A stretch of DNA of 64,000 nt from Cavia porcellus (GCF_034190915.1 NW_026947506.1:29269248-29333247), one strand, 5' to 3'; counted from the stretch's first letter, positions 22,651-35,795 are shown. A program made the numbers and translations. Notes: generated by a model not told the origin, from the letters alone.

Positions 22651-24224
22651 GTTTACATCAAACCTTCCCAATCACCCCTGAGAATTATGCGGAAGGCTCT
22701 GGAGGAGGCCAATTCCAATTCATCAATTGAGTTCTAAACACCATGTCACTTGGTTCAGGTCAATTTTACAAGTATTTATTGAACATTTTATTTTTCTAAA
22801 AAGCTTTATTTCCAAGAAGCAGTGAAAATGAGTGATATCAAAAGACTAAAAGTAAGTCATTCTTTACCCAAGGCTGTAAAATGTTCAAACTAGAAGTAAA
22901 TAGCAAGAAAAAAAATCCCACTAAAAAGGAAACATCACTAAAAGTTCTCTGTTCACAACTAAGGAACTGAATCCATCTTTTCTTGTACAATGAGGTGCAT
23001 CAGAGTCCACCACAGTGGCTCAGGGAGCAAATATTCTCTTTCCTTACTCTTGGGCATGGAGGTAAGATGATCTGTGGGCTTATTGATGAATTCTGGAGAA
23101 GGCCTTCCAGGGCTTAATATGAATACAACATTCATTCAATAGACCAGATGACAAGTAGGATGTTCCCTGCCTGTGAGTTTCTTAATCATTTTCCCAGGTG
23201 ATGATAAGTATTAAAAACATCATAAAACATCTATGAAATTACCTTCTCCAAACAGATTGTCATTTCCCTTCACTCCTGAGTAATTTTCCAGAAGTGCCTA
23301 AATGCTGCTAAATTCTCCCATGCCTTCAAAACAAACAAAGCAACCAATTTACTTCACATTGGGTAGATGCCCAAGTAGCCATCAGTTGTTTTGAAAAAAA
23401 TAAACGTGCAAGTTTTTGTGAAAGAGGTGGAGAACTTTGGAGTATGATGTGTCACCATTTGTCACTTGAGCTTTGCAAAAGTGAAATTTCCCTGGAAGAT
23501 TTTCATCAAGAAAAACATTCCTCAGGGGTCTGTGAAGTAAATAATTATGCGTAGAACAGGATATGTAACTGAGATCGAGGGCAGGATGGTAGAAATCCTG
23601 GTTTCACCTCTTTCAGCACAAAATTTTGTGATCATCTATATATTTGGGTAACTTGCATAACACATACCCTCTACATTTTCTTATATAACACTACTTGGGC
23701 ATATTCCTCCCTTACATATTTCTGTGTACTATTCAAAAGGTGATTGTTCTTTGCATCTTACTGCTGAAATCTTCTAGAATTTTCTAAACACCCAACCCCA
23801 GGATGATCTGTATCCAATTTACACTATGAGAGAAGAGGCCCACTAGATGTAGATGGCCAGTATCAACTTTGTGCATATTCCCAGAATAACACAGAACTCT
23901 AATCTCACCACAAGTTCAGAAAATACATCTTCATGGGAGCTGGGACAGAGATAAAAAGAGGAGCCCCACACACTCTGCCATAGCAAGAAAACAAGTCGTT
24001 CAAGCTCTCTGGGTCTCAAATTCCCTGCATAGCATGAGCAAGGGAAACAAAGGCATTTCTAAGTTCACACTAAGCCCTAGCATCCCCTGACTCCTAGAAG
24101 AGAATTCAAACTGTCCCAAATGTACAGTGGCCTTAGGGCTTTTTCACATAGGGGTACCAAATTGAAATGCACTTAGCAGAACCCACATGTCAAATTCTGA
24201 ATTGGGATATTTTTTATGAGCCAG
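22651..24224. other. Unassigned, mostly unique sequence
   Basis: No gene or confident repeat recognised across 1.6 kb. Confidence 0.5.
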
Positions 24225-24415
24225 CAATATACAGTCTCATCCTCTCTCCTCATTCTGGTAGTGGTAGCGAGCCACAGCTCCTAGTCAGCCTCAAGAGCAC
24301 CAGAGGAAACAACCGGACAGTACAGTGCCTTGTGCAGCTAAGTCAGGATGTCAGGTGGATTGGGTAGGTAAATGCATGCTCAATTTACAATGAGTTTATC
24401 AGGACGTTACCCCCA
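24225..24415 (+). mobile_element. Old Tigger/MER2-type DNA transposon, 5' section
   Basis: Same family as 14761-15165: GGTAGTGGTAGCGAGCCACAG, CTCCTAGTCAGCCTCAAGAG, AAACAACCGGACAGTAC, AATTTACAATGAGTTTATCA, GGACGTTACCCCCA. It is interrupted by the MaLR LTR at 24416 and resumes at about 24863-24890. Confidence 0.6.
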
Positions 24416-24862
24416 TGTGATAGCTTGCATCTAGATCTCCCCACAAAGCCTCAAGCAGTCATAGATGGGACTTTTCCTAGGTGGTTGGGTCTAGGGGTAT
24501 GTGATGCTGAGATGAAGTGTTTGTATTACGCAATTAGTCCACTGATTGGTTTAGCATAATTCTGGTATGGATAATGAGAAGGCTCACCCTGTGGGTATGT
24601 GTGTGGCACCACTGAAATGCAGATTACCTAAGGGAATAAAAGGGAGAGGCAGCCTGTTGCTACTTCACTGCGTGCTGCCTTGTACCTGCCCTGCTAGGGA
24701 CTGTTTCTCCTCTGTGATGTCCCTCTGCCATGGTACCCTGCCTCAGAGCAGCTGACTGTGGAGTGAAACCTCTGTTAACTGTTAGCCGAAATAAAACCAT
24801 TTCTCCTTTAACTTTGGGTATTGGGTATTTTGTCTCAAAAATGAGACAAAATAACTGAGACA
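24416..24862 (+). mobile_element. MaLR solo LTR with 5-bp target duplication
   Basis: 447 bp beginning TGTGATAGC and ending GAGACA, flanked by CCCCA on both sides (24411-24415, 24863-24867), as expected for ERVL-type integration. It contains TGGTTGGGTCTAGGGG, GGTATGGATAATGAGAAGG and AATAAAACCATTTCTCCTT. Confidence 0.85.
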
Positions 24863-24890
24863 CCCCAGGATAAATCCAGGAGTGCCGGTC

Positions 24891-25429
24891 TCCCTAGCTG
24901 GAGCTCAAAGATTTAACCTCCATGGTACAGAAAGGTGCATTGCTCTGCTATTATCTGAGACTTTGAAGTTCTTGAGATGGCATTATCTTCATTGCTTTCC
25001 ATGACACTCAGAGGGCACAGTGCTGGTGATGAAGCCAGATGAGCTGTCCACAACCCAGGAGGACCCATGCCCTATGAGCACTGACTCAGAGAAGTGGCCC
25101 AAGAATCCGGGGAATGGAGCGATCATGCATGTGATTCTTCATCCAGTAGGAGAACTTTCACACAGGCAGAAGCCCATAGCTATTGCTGCAATTGTAAGAG
25201 AAACGATGAGGTAAATGATGCTCCTGGACTTAATGTGTGTGTCTTTCTGAAGATCTCCAAGGTCTGGTTGTCTTTATGGCTGAGAAACATCGCTAAAATG
25301 AGCATAAATTAATAATCTGCCATTGATATGGATCCGATAATTACTATCAAGATTTGAATAAGTATATAAATCAATAATAAATGTGAAATAAACTGGCTAA
25401 CTACCAAATAAATCAGCCCAATACAATTT
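24891..25429. other. Unassigned sequence
   Basis: No gene or confident repeat recognised. Confidence 0.5.
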
Positions 25430-26370
25430 CCTGGTGTCTTATTTTCCTTGCTTGTTTCATATTAAGATAAGAGATATAGAATATTAGCCCTAATGATTTT
25501 TTCTACTTTATCATAATAATTAATCTGGTCTGCTGTTTACATATTCTAAGAGTTAATCTGAGCAAAGCTTTTGATAAGATATCATTTTTGTTACCTAGAA
25601 ACATGTGAAAAGAAAGGTGGGTTTATTAATAGATACTAAACACAGTGTGTTCACAAATAGAACCTTCACTGTGTATCTGAAAAAGAATTTTTAATGCATC
25701 AATTTTTATGACAGTGTGGCTAAGAAAGGAGAATTTTTAAAAGTCAATTGTCAACAAATCTGTTTTAAATCCTATTTTCATGGTTTCACTTTGTAGTTTA
25801 AATTTAAAAAGGCAGCTCTTTCCACAATATTTTTTTTCCTATAACTCATGTGCATAAATTGAAGTTTGTATGACAGAAATTTCTTTTGAAGCTCTGGAGA
25901 CTTTCAATTTTTGTTGAATTTTATGCATGCATTAGTGAATATTAAAATAGATTAACAGTTGACCGACATCACCTTGAACCAGAACTGGGACAGTTTGATT
26001 ATCTAATGGGAACTAAAACACCCTGATAGAATTTGGTGAAATTCTCATTAGCACAAATCTGTTTTAAGTTGTAATATGTACATCTGATAAGTCAGCTGAA
26101 AGCCAGTAATTATATTAGCTTGAAATTCTGAAACCCATTCATGTATCACACTATAACATGACCAAGGTATTATTATCCTAAAAGTGTCATGGTTGTTTTT
26201 ATCAATTAATGTAATTTATTAAGTTAAGAATTCAAAGGATAAAAAAACATAGGATTATTCCTATAGAAGTCAAAAAGATTTTGCTAAAAATTTTTGTTAA
26301 GAACTTTTGCAAAACTAGAAATAAAAATGTATTTCCTTAATATAATAAAGAACAGTTTTCCCGAGCAGCT
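25430..26370. promoter_or_regulatory. Repeat-free AT-rich block with clustered GATA-type motifs (candidate enhancer)
   Basis: About 0.9 kb with no recognised repeat. GATA-type motifs occur at 25465-25472 (AGATAAGA), 25571-25583 (TTGATAAGATATC), 25999-26004 (TTATCT) and 26085-26090 (TGATAA, followed by the E-box CAGCTG at 26093-26098). TBX20 is a GATA4-linked heart gene about 28 kb downstream. Enhancer function is inference only. Confidence 0.3.
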
Positions 26371-28112
26371 GTCAAGATGGAATTAAGTGGTAAAACACTT
26401 GAGTGCATTGAAGTCAGAAGCGAGCCAAGGATCACCACAAAAACCACTCTTATTCAATATTGGCCCACAAGCGTTTCCTAAAAATAAGAAGAAAAAAAGA
26501 AAACTAGGTTGAAATTTTAGAAATGGAACAATCAATGATCAAATAGAAACACATAGACCCAAGAATTAATGTCACTTTCTCTTCAGTGTTACAACTGCTT
26601 CTCTTGATCTGTGTTTAACTCATAGGTCTAACTCACAGGCTCTGAAAACTTTATATTTGGGATTTTTTGAAAGTTAAACCACTAAATATTAGGCTTGAAA
26701 ATGAAGATAGAAGGATCTTAGGCCTGGTTGCCTGATGTGAGTTCTTTAATTCTGAATACTGAAGGGCTGTGGACACCAAGATTTGCAGCTACTACAGATG
26801 AGTTCTGTATCAAACAGGACTTTTCTCACAAGATTTCTGAGAACTTATTGGGTCCAAGTCTGTGTTCCAAATCACTAAGAGGGATCTGGAGTGTTTTCCA
26901 ATGTGTGTGGCCATGAGACCTTGCCCCCTTTCTGAAAAGTCTGCCCAGATGGTCAGTGTTCCATGGATGTACTGCAGGAAATACTTCTGGGTGTGTCTGT
27001 CATTTCATAGAGCAGAAACCTGAGGTCTGAGATGGAGAGGTGACCCACTGAAAGCTCTCAGGTAAATGGACACCAGGTAGAGACTCTGACCTGTCTCTCT
27101 CTGGTCTTGCCTGAAATGTTCCCTTCTTAGCTTTAACCCCCGCCTCTCTGGAGATCAGTTCCTGATCTCCAGGGAAGGAGGTCCTATGGCAGGGTCAGTA
27201 CCAGCTGCCACAGCACAATCCCATCCACAGGGCAGCTCGTGCAACAGTTTACTTTCCTCCTGCTCTGGAGGCCACAAATTCAAGGGCGAGGTGTCCACAG
27301 GGCTGGATTTGTGAAGGCCTCCTCCTTGGCTCACTGACGTCCACCTACCTTCTGATTCCTGTATCCCTCGCCCTGCCATCACTCTGTGCTATACTGGGAG
27401 GGTCTGGTGGAGGAAAGCTGCCAGGTCAGGTTGTGGCAGCCAGAAAGCAGAGCAAAGTGAGGAACAGGAGGAGGGGGATACACCCCACACCTGCCTCTTG
27501 CACCAGACCTCCTATCATCACACTTAGCTACAGTGTCCCATGCTCTAATTACACATCCAAAGGTCCTGACTAGGAATGGGCACAGGAGGCTTTGTGGGGA
27601 GGCGGGGAATCTAGATACAAACCATGCACCAATCAAGGTGTCTGCACACTGAGAACTAGAGCCTACATCTTCCCGAGAAAGCATGACCTTGACACCTGTC
27701 TCCCTGCTAATCTGTGAGCAATCAGAAAGTAGGGACTGTGCTGATAAGACCACCAAGTAGTTCGGCTCCAACTGTTGAGTGAATGCTGTGTCCATGGACC
27801 GTGAAGTCAGAAGACCTGATTCAGAGGCTGTGTTTCACTGTGACAGCGTGCTCCCTGGGACAAGCAGAGATATTGAGCACCTCCCAGGATTTGGTGAGAA
27901 GTCCATAAAATATGTCCCTGGAAGGATGCCTAGCACATAAACAGAGTTCCATAAATGTTGATTAAACCTCAGGTTGTAGTCTCTTCCTAGATAGTCACAA
28001 GAAACTAATTAATAATAGTGATTGCAAATGCTTGCTAATTAAATTGCTTTATAAAAACAGTAATAATGAGGCATAACCCGCGCCATGTAGATGCATCAAC
28101 AACAGTATTCTT
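26371..28112. other. Unassigned sequence with MIR relics
   Basis: A MIR-like stretch lies at 27830-27965 (+; CTCCCTGGGACAAGCAGAGA, TGCCTAGCACATAAACAGAG, TCCATAAATGTTGATTAA) and a weaker antisense one at about 26995-27090. No gene recognised. Open frames at 27155-27795 are unremarkable. Confidence 0.5.
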
Positions 28113-28194
28113 GAGGCCAGGGATATAGCTCAGCAGCATAAGCACCTGCCTGGCAAGCATGAGGTCATGAGTTCGATTCTCAGTACCCAAAAAA
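28113..28194 (+). repeat. ID SINE
   Basis: GCCAGGGATATAGCTCAGCAGCATAAGCACC ... GTTCGATTCTCAGTACCC with a short A-rich end; well preserved. Confidence 0.85.
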
Positions 28195-28445
28195 GAATTA
28201 TTCTTAAGGTTTATCTCAATATATCTTCAATAGGTTGAAGCCAATTTCAAAACTGGCCTCAGATTCCTCCTGGTATAGACTCCATAAGACCCTTCATTAC
28301 CCCAAAAGACCAACAGCTTACACACTGATTTGCCCTCACTGGGGGTGGAGAGTTGGATCTGATCCAGTTCTTCAGGATTCTCCAAGCTTAGGTGCTACAT
28401 AATCAGCAGAGAACATTTTTAAAACTTAGATTTTTTCAAGGAAAA

Positions 28446-28655
28446 GATCCTACTCATTTTTTGTTCATTTTTAGAGCACTGGGCACCAAATCCAGGAGCA
28501 CTCTCCCACTGAGCTACAAACTCAGCCCATTTCCTTTTGTAGTTTAGGCCAGTTTCATTAAGTTGCCCAGGCTGGCATCAGACTTACAATCTTCCTGCCT
28601 CGACCTGCTGAGTAGCTGGGATTACAGATGTGCACCACCACACTCAATGCTACAA
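28446..28655 (-). repeat. Composite B1-ID SINE
   Basis: Antisense ID part (CACTGAGCTACAAACTCAGC) followed by antisense B1 (AGTTGCCCAGGCTGGCATCA, TGAGTAGCTGGGATTACAGA). Confidence 0.8.
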
Positions 28656-30925
28656 TAGTTTTAATCAGAAGCAATGCTCCTGGCAAAAAGCAGTCAAGCT
28701 TAACCCACAGCAAAGATCTCAGAAACCTATTTGCCCCCTCAGCAGTAATGTACCCCACCCCCCAACACACACCAATAATGATGCAGGAAAAGCACCTTGT
28801 GCTGCTCCCATTTCCTGTTTGGGGACCAAGGGCCCAGCTGCTGCCCTTCTGGACATGCCCTCGAGTTCACAGTGAGGTCAGTCTTCCCCCAGGTTGTTGC
28901 TTGTGACTGACAGCAGTGGTGGGTAACTCTGATCCTCAGGGATCTTTGGAGAACAGCCTTGGTCCAGGATGACCATTGGGCTGGCCAGAGCTCTACCCGA
29001 TGCTCGAGCAGGATGCCTGGCCTAGAGCTGTGCTGTCCTTGAGTTTCTCCTGCCTGGTCCGCATTCTCTCTCCTCCGTGGAGATCACATGCACCACAGGC
29101 TGCAGCCTCTCCCCATCTCTGTCTCCTCACCTTTGTGGGCACCAGCATTTTATCCAAGCAGGCTCCTACACATCTGATTCTGTCCCAACACCTGCTTCTC
29201 AGAGCACCTGAAATAACATGTAGCCCATGGTGTAATCACTTAAAGCAGCCAGCAGTCCATTTTGTCCATCCGTGCATAGAGTGGCTGCACACTTCCGATT
29301 TGGGCTCGGGCTGGGCTGGTGTTGGCTGGGATTGGTGATGTGTCACAGTCACTGAGCACAGGGTGACCTGGGCTGGCCTTAACAGGGGACCATCAGTCTC
29401 TCTGCAGGTCCTCTCTCCTTGGACTGCTGCCCCCACATTCTTTTCTAGAGAGAGGATCTAAGGGCTCTGCCCTCTCAAGAGCTGGGCTTGGAACTGACAT
29501 GAATCCCCTGTCCTGCATTCAGCTGCTCAACCTGAGCCAAAGACAGCTGAGGCTTAGGGTGAGCATAGACCCTGCTTCTGGTTGGACGAGCTGCAGAGCC
29601 ACAACAGGTGTGGTGACAGGGAGAGTTTGGAAGCTGCAGCCACTCTTCCCAATCAGTCCTGCACCCTGTTTCCCAGCAGTACCCTCAAACTCCTATTCCA
29701 GTCTGCTGTTTGTGACTGTGTCAGCCTTTGGGGACTGTGCAAGTGGACCTGACCAACCAGCATCTCTGGTCTCCTCGCTGGGGGGCGGGGGGCTGCCCAT
29801 CACAAATGCCAGTTTGGAGTTCCTGGTCATCTTCTAGCTGGCTCTGGCTGTGATGAACACAGCCCTTGGAGATGCAGCCCATGTGCAGGGCTTCCTTGTG
29901 GGAACTTGTAAAGGTCTCCTTCCTAGTACAGTCTCTTTCCCCTCTGTTCCCTGTCACCCCTCATCAGTTTCAGGTCAGGATGCTGAGAGAAAACAGGCCA
30001 CATTAGCATTTGAACTCAACCTTACAATCTTGAGCAGCAACCCAACAATTAGGGCCCGGACCTGCATCAAAAAAGAGCAACCCAGCATGAAGCCGGTCTA
30101 ATTAGTCATATGAACGGGAGGCTTCCCCTCTGTTTCCTCCGTGGCCCACGCTTGTCAGATCACATGAGCCAGGCTTTGCGCCCTGACATGCTAGGGAAAG
30201 GAACTGGCGACAGGTACCTGTCCTTCATATCCAGAGTGCCCTTCTCTGGGTCACAAAATGGTCCCCCCAAAATTGTCCTTTTTTGCCTCATGAATTGCAA
30301 ATAAGCTCAAGAAGTGCGCCTTTGAATCACAGCCTACATGGACCTGTGCAGGAGCCAGCACACAGTGGCTGGGTCAAAAGCCCGACCTCATTAATACCTT
30401 GTCTCGTGTTAATGGGAAACTGAGCAGGATGAAGGATTCGAGATGAAGGCTGGACATGGGCCGCTAATCCTGGGTCTGGACTGTTTAGGCTTCTGTGCTT
30501 TACAACTTTTTTCTTGCTGAAAAAATTCGAGTGTCACTAAAGGTCACCAGGCCTGTCGTCAGGAAAGGTTAGGGAGACATCTACACAGCACCCTGATGGG
30601 ACAGCCCTGGAGTTTCCAGAAGCAACTCTCCTGCTTCTAGGGGTCACTGAGGACCAGACCATGGGAGCAGCAGCCCAGAGCAGGGGTGACATTCTGCCAT
30701 CACCCAGACTCTCCTGCTTTGTTCATTTCGAGGCTCCCTCTTTTGGGCAACTGTATCTCTCTCTGTAGGCAGCTTCTGATCCAAGCTTGTTACGACCACA
30801 TGACAATTAATGCCGTTTTGGACACCAGTTTCCTTACATGGAGCTCATGCCTGTCACATGTGAAATAACAGTCTTTACTGGAACCACAAGACCATTTTAA
30901 TTTCTCTCTCTCTCTGTCTCTCTCT
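28656..30925. other. Unassigned, mostly unique sequence
   Basis: About 2.3 kb with moderate GC and no recognised repeat or gene; a TC-rich run lies at 30902-30926. Confidence 0.5.
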
Positions 30926-31077
30926 TTTCTTATCTTTTTGAAACAAGGTCTCACTATGCACTTCAAGTTTGCCTTGAGCTCACTTTGTAGCCCAGGTTGG
31001 GCCCAAACTCTCAACAATACTCCTGTTTCAGGCTCCCGAGTGCTGGGATTATAGGAGTGTACCACCATACCCAGTTT
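30926..31077 (-). repeat. B1 SINE
   Basis: Antisense B1: TTTGAAACAAGGTCTCACTATG, TTTGTAGCCCAGGTTGGGCC, GAGTGCTGGGATTATAGGAG, with the internal duplication seen in rodent B1 relatives. Confidence 0.85.
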
Positions 31078-32175
31078 ACTCTCATTAAATTGTTAAGCAA
31101 AGGTAAATGCAGAGTGTCCCACAGCATGGAGCATGAAAGGCAGGGCATGAACTCGGCTTCCTCTCATCTTCCTTTACCTGCCCTCACTTTCCTTTCTAGG
31201 TGGATGAAGTCATCTGATAAACACTCTTGTTTCATGAAATCTAGCTGGATTTGTGGGTAAGTTAACTGAGCTACAAACTCCTAAGCACCCTGTAAAACCT
31301 TTACTAGGAACCCTCCCTCCTAGGCAACATTTCCACAACATCTTCCCATTCCTCTAGTCCATAATGTGATGCTGCAGTGACTTCCCTTCATGCCCTACTC
31401 ACCTACGGTCCCTGGATGACCACACATGTATTAAACCAGCTGTGTAGTCCAGGACTCCTGCAGATACTTTGGACATATAGTGCAAGAAGAAAGGAGAAAT
31501 ACAGTGCCACAGAAGTGAGACCAAAGGAGCAGAGGTCCTAAACTAAGAAGCAGGTCCCTGGCACTGTCCAAGGCTTATAAGAATTGGGCTGTCATGGAGT
31601 GCCTGAAGAGATTGTGCTTCCCAAGTGCTGGCAGGCTGTGCTCACAGTCTCTGCAGGCAGGGCTCTGAGGACAGCATTGCTACGGAGCCCTGGGCACCAG
31701 CAGGACTCCCAGGAGAGCAGCCCATGTGAGGGGAGAACTTTCCAAAGATGCAGTCATACCCATGGCTCTCCTGTGCCCACCAGCCACCTGCCTCACTGCA
31801 CACCTGAGATCCAGCTCCAGTCCCAACTACTCTCCCAAAGGGGCCTCGCAGAGGTCGCTAACTCCCTCCCTGTCCCCAAGTCCAGGGCCCCTTTCCTTTG
31901 AAGTGTTCTGCTGTTCCTGGGCACCTTTGCTGTCCTGAAAGCTCTTGTCCTGGTCATGTCCTTCCTCCTGCCTCCCTCTCCTTTGGGGCCTCACAGCTCC
32001 TTGGGGTGCCTCCCTGGGCTGCAGTTTAATTTAAAATACCTTTGTGCATGAGGAGTGTGCATTAGCATTAAAGACCTAGTCAGAAATTCACACCACAGGG
32101 AATAGGGAGGGTTATGCGTGTTGCTTACATCTGCACCAAAAGGAGTGTTATTTTTCCCAAAGGCTGTCAAAAATC
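31078..32175. other. Unassigned sequence
   Basis: No gene or confident repeat. The open frames at 31584-31938 overlap in two frames and look incidental. Confidence 0.5.
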
Positions 32176-32375
32176 ATTTTTAGTTGGATACAATGGCACA
32201 TGCCCTTCATCCCAGCTACCTGGGAGCCTGAGGCAAGTGGATCACAATTTGAGCTTAGTTTGAGATATTTATTAAGAACCTACCTCCAAATGAAAAAGGA
32301 TTGTGGATACAGCTGAGAGTAAGGTCCTGGGTTTTATGCCTCAAACATAGAAAAAAGAAACAAAAACAGAAAGCA
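32176..32375 (+). repeat. Composite B1-ID SINE
   Basis: TTAGTTGGATACAATGGCACA, CCCAGCTACCTGGGAGCCTG, then an ID-like GATTGTGGATACAGCTGAGA and a tail of AAAAAAGAAACAAAAACAG. Confidence 0.75.
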
Positions 32376-32774
32376 AAAAACTCATTTTTAAAATCTGTGC
32401 TACAGGATACATGCTGGGCTACAGGGATTTACAGGCTCTACTTCCCTGACTGGAGCAAACTACAATGAGCAACTTGGCTGAATCTCAGTTTACCCTTTAC
32501 CACCTGCCTCAATCCTGTACAGATTAAATATGCATCTCTGCTGCTGATGTTACTCCAAAGATGCTCCCCTTTGTGTCAGGATGTCATCTCATCTGCCTTA
32601 AAAAGACTGTTTTGGCCAGATGATTGTCACAGTTGCCAAGAGCATAGATCATAGTACTAAGACCAGAATAGGGTTTCTCCCAGCTCATGGGAGGAGTTTC
32701 TGTGGGGGTTCTTCACTGGCTTCACATAAATGTTGCTGTGTGTCTGTCTGAGGCATTGTTTTCGTTGTGCCCAC
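32376..32774. other. Unassigned sequence
   Basis: No gene or confident repeat recognised. Confidence 0.5.
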
Positions 32775-33142
32775 TGCTATAGTTTGGCTCTTCAGTGACC
32801 CCAAGGGACCATGTGTTGGAGGTGTTGGAGGTGTTAGAGGTTCCTAGCCTGAGGATTTATTAGAGGGTGGTGGAACTGTAGGGGTGGGACCTATTCAAAG
32901 GAAGTGAGGTCATTGGTGGGGTCCTCTCCAGACCTCAGCACCTTGCTCTCTTAATTTTCCACCCGCCACCATGAGGCAAAGATGCCTCCAGACTCACCTC
33001 TTTCCACCATGATGGACTGTGCAACCACAGCCCAAAGCAACAAGGCCCAGGGACCATGTACTAAAACCTCTGAAACCTAAGTCAGAATACTCTCTTCCTC
33101 CTTTTAAGTGGAATGTTTGTCACACTGATGCAAAACTAACTT
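32775..33142 (+). mobile_element. MaLR/MLT-type solo LTR
   Basis: TGCTATAGTTTGGCTC start, a short local (GGAGGTGTT)n expansion at about 32818-32840, GTGGTGGAACTGTAGGGGTG, GAAGTGAGGTCATTGGTGG and CCACCATGAGGCAAAG in MaLR order. Confidence 0.8.
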
Positions 33143-34529
33143 ATTTCCCTACCTGCCATTGACAGTTGTAGGAAGGAAGGAGCTACAGACCTCACCTACC
33201 ACTGGTGCCCAGGGATTATCCTCAAAACACCAACAACTATTATCTCTGCTCCTTCTTGTGTTCATGCAGATATTCCGAGAAACACAAATTTGCCAGCTCT
33301 CAAACCAAACCCACCACTCCCCCACTGGCTCTCTGTCCTCACTTTCATGCTTTTATACACAGTGAAGTCTTTCTTCTATTCTAGGTATAAATACTGGGAT
33401 TGCCTCCACTTCGTCCTCTCCAGTTTCTCTCTCCTCATGGCCTCCTCCCACTCCACAAGGTGGATGCTCTTCCAGGTCTGTTGACCTTTCTTTGACAACT
33501 CTTCACATCTGTCAATCACGTGACCCCTAGGCCTTCAAGCCTAGACCACCAAGTACCAGCTGGGCACCATTCACTCTTGCTGCTCTGTCCACTCATTTTC
33601 CCGTCCTGCGTGGTCTTAAAACCTGCAAAGGTCAGTACTCTTCATTCCCACAGAGTAAAGCCTCTGTAGGAAAGACTTTCCCACCTGCAATCCCCCCAAC
33701 CTGACCACTTGGCCTTGTAGTGCTGATCTCATTCTTCTGCCCAGCAATTTCTTTTCCTGTCTTCACACATACAAATCCTACTAATCCATCATTTCCAATT
33801 TGATGCCACTTCTGACCTCCCTTTGAACAGCTGTAATGTAATCATATTCTCCTATTACATTGTCAGGTGTCCAATCATGCATCCTCCAAGTCCAAAAACC
33901 AAATCCTATCCTTCTTTGCATCCCAGGGCACTAACCCATTATTATTTGTTATTCATTGAGCAAACATTTAGTGAAGACATCATGTGCTGGGACATCAGAC
34001 ATGCGGTGTGGTGTCACCTAACCCACATTGTTCCAGATTCATTCAGCTCATATTTGTGTAATTCCTCAAATGCTGGCATTGCAAGCCCTGGATTATGTGG
34101 AGGGCACAAGGTTTGTTCCCCAGGGCTTCTGTCATCTTCCCAACTTATTAATGTACTACGGCAGCTCATCTGACAGCGGGATGGGGTCATTTCATTGTGA
34201 TGGTATCTTCTGACCAGTTTGTCATGAAACCAAGAGCCAGGCACAGTCAGAGCATCTCTAGTGTCAGGTTTCACTCAGTGGTACTCTCGGCATGGTGCAG
34301 GCTGTCCTGAGGAAACACTGGTGGGGAGAATGGAAAACCAAGGGAAGAGAAAGCAGTGATGTCAGAAGCTCCTGCTGAAGCACAGCTGCCCTGCCGCATG
34401 GGCACAGAGGCTCTGCAGAACTTCAGTAAGCCAGCACGAAGCATCCTAGATGCTGTGTAGCATTCCGTGAATGGTATAACAGTTATTATCATTGCTAATG
34501 GTTCTGTTTATTGCCCATTAAATGTGAGG
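33143..34529. other. Unassigned sequence
   Basis: No gene or confident repeat recognised in 1.4 kb. Confidence 0.5.
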
Positions 34530-34690
34530 ACTCTCTGTGTGTGATATAACTTTATTCATCACAGCTCTGTGAGGTAAACATTATTCCCTTTTCATAGATC
34601 AGGCTCCAGATGTTTAAGCCTCAGGAACTTGGTCACAGAGTTTCCATGCTAGTGGGGGGCAGAGCCAGGGTAAACTCCATGTCAGGCCTC
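34530..34690 (-). repeat. MIR SINE relic
   Basis: Antisense MIR: TTCATCACAGCTCTGTGAGGT, ATTATTCCCTTTTCATAGAT, TTGGTCACAGAGTTTCCATG, GGGGGCAGAGCCAGGGTAAA. Confidence 0.7.
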
Positions 34691-35069
34691 CTGCTCTTCC
34701 CAACATGTTGACATCACTGGGGTTTTGCACTATAGCATCAGGGCACAGTCAATGTGAGCACCACCAGTTTGGAGCATTTTTATTGCCCTGGTGATCAATA
34801 AGACTGCTTCATATAAGTAAATCATTATCACACAACAAGCTTTTTTTGAGTACCGAATTTACATAACAACATATGAATTGTTACATGATTTATTTGCCAT
34901 GACCATGATATTGAGCAACACTTATCAATGTGCTTAGGTCAGTGTATGAGCCATATGTGCAGAAATTGATTCCTTTAATTTAAAATTATGTCTCCTTTTC
35001 AATTATTAGTTGTTGGTGATTATAGAATGGAAGCCTGGATCCAGAGTCATTATATATAAATGTTTGCCT

Positions 35070-35260
35070 TTGAATGAGGCTCTTTTCAATGTTTTATTGA
35101 GATGTAATATATAATACAGTGCATAAATATTCTGCGGATACCTCAATCGATCTTACATGATTATACTCACCCTCCAATCAAGTCTTAGAATATTTCTGGC
35201 ATCTCATGAACATTTCTTGAGCTCTTTAACAATAATATACTCTCAATCCAAGAATTTCCA
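35070..35260 (-). repeat. Old L1 3'-UTR fragment
   Basis: TTTTATTGAGATGTAATATA, AGTGCATAAATATTCTG and GTCTTAGAATATTTCTGGCAT parallel the antisense end of ancient mammalian L1s. Confidence 0.55.
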
Positions 35261-35780
35261 GTTGGATTTCTCTTACCATAAAAGCAAAAGTCAGGCTTTT
35301 TTCATCAGAAACTATAGAAAGTTAGAAGATACAATGACACTGTTACTAATATTCCAACCCTGTACAGCATTCCAATCTCAATGAATCCTTGAATTAAAAA
35401 ATAAACCAACAAAAAACCTTGCCAACCCACAGTTCTGTACCCAGTGAAAATAATCTTCAGAAGAAAAAATGAATGTCACGGCCAAGTGACATCTAAGAGG
35501 AATTCATTGCCTGTTGAATGTAGCTACTCTGTATATGTTAAATAATTTTATTCATAACTCTGTGATGTAATGTGGGTTCCTAAATGGGATCATGGGCAAT
35601 AAAAATGATGTTAGATAAATAGTCTGGAAACCTGAGTAAAGCATAGACTCTAAATAATATTAAGACAGAAAAAATAACATATTAATAATAGTTCATTATT
35701 TCTAACCAATGTACCATACTAATATCAGATGCTAATAATAGAGGAACCTGAGCATGGTATATTTGGGGACTCAAAACTCT
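35261..35780. other. Unassigned AT-rich sequence
   Basis: No gene or confident repeat recognised. Confidence 0.45.
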
Positions 35781-35795
35781 CTTCGCAATTTTTCT

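Noticed and set aside
26375..26460. Possible additional ID SINE
   Set aside because: Only weak similarity to the ID box region (AAGTGGTAAAACACTTGAGTG); not enough to call.
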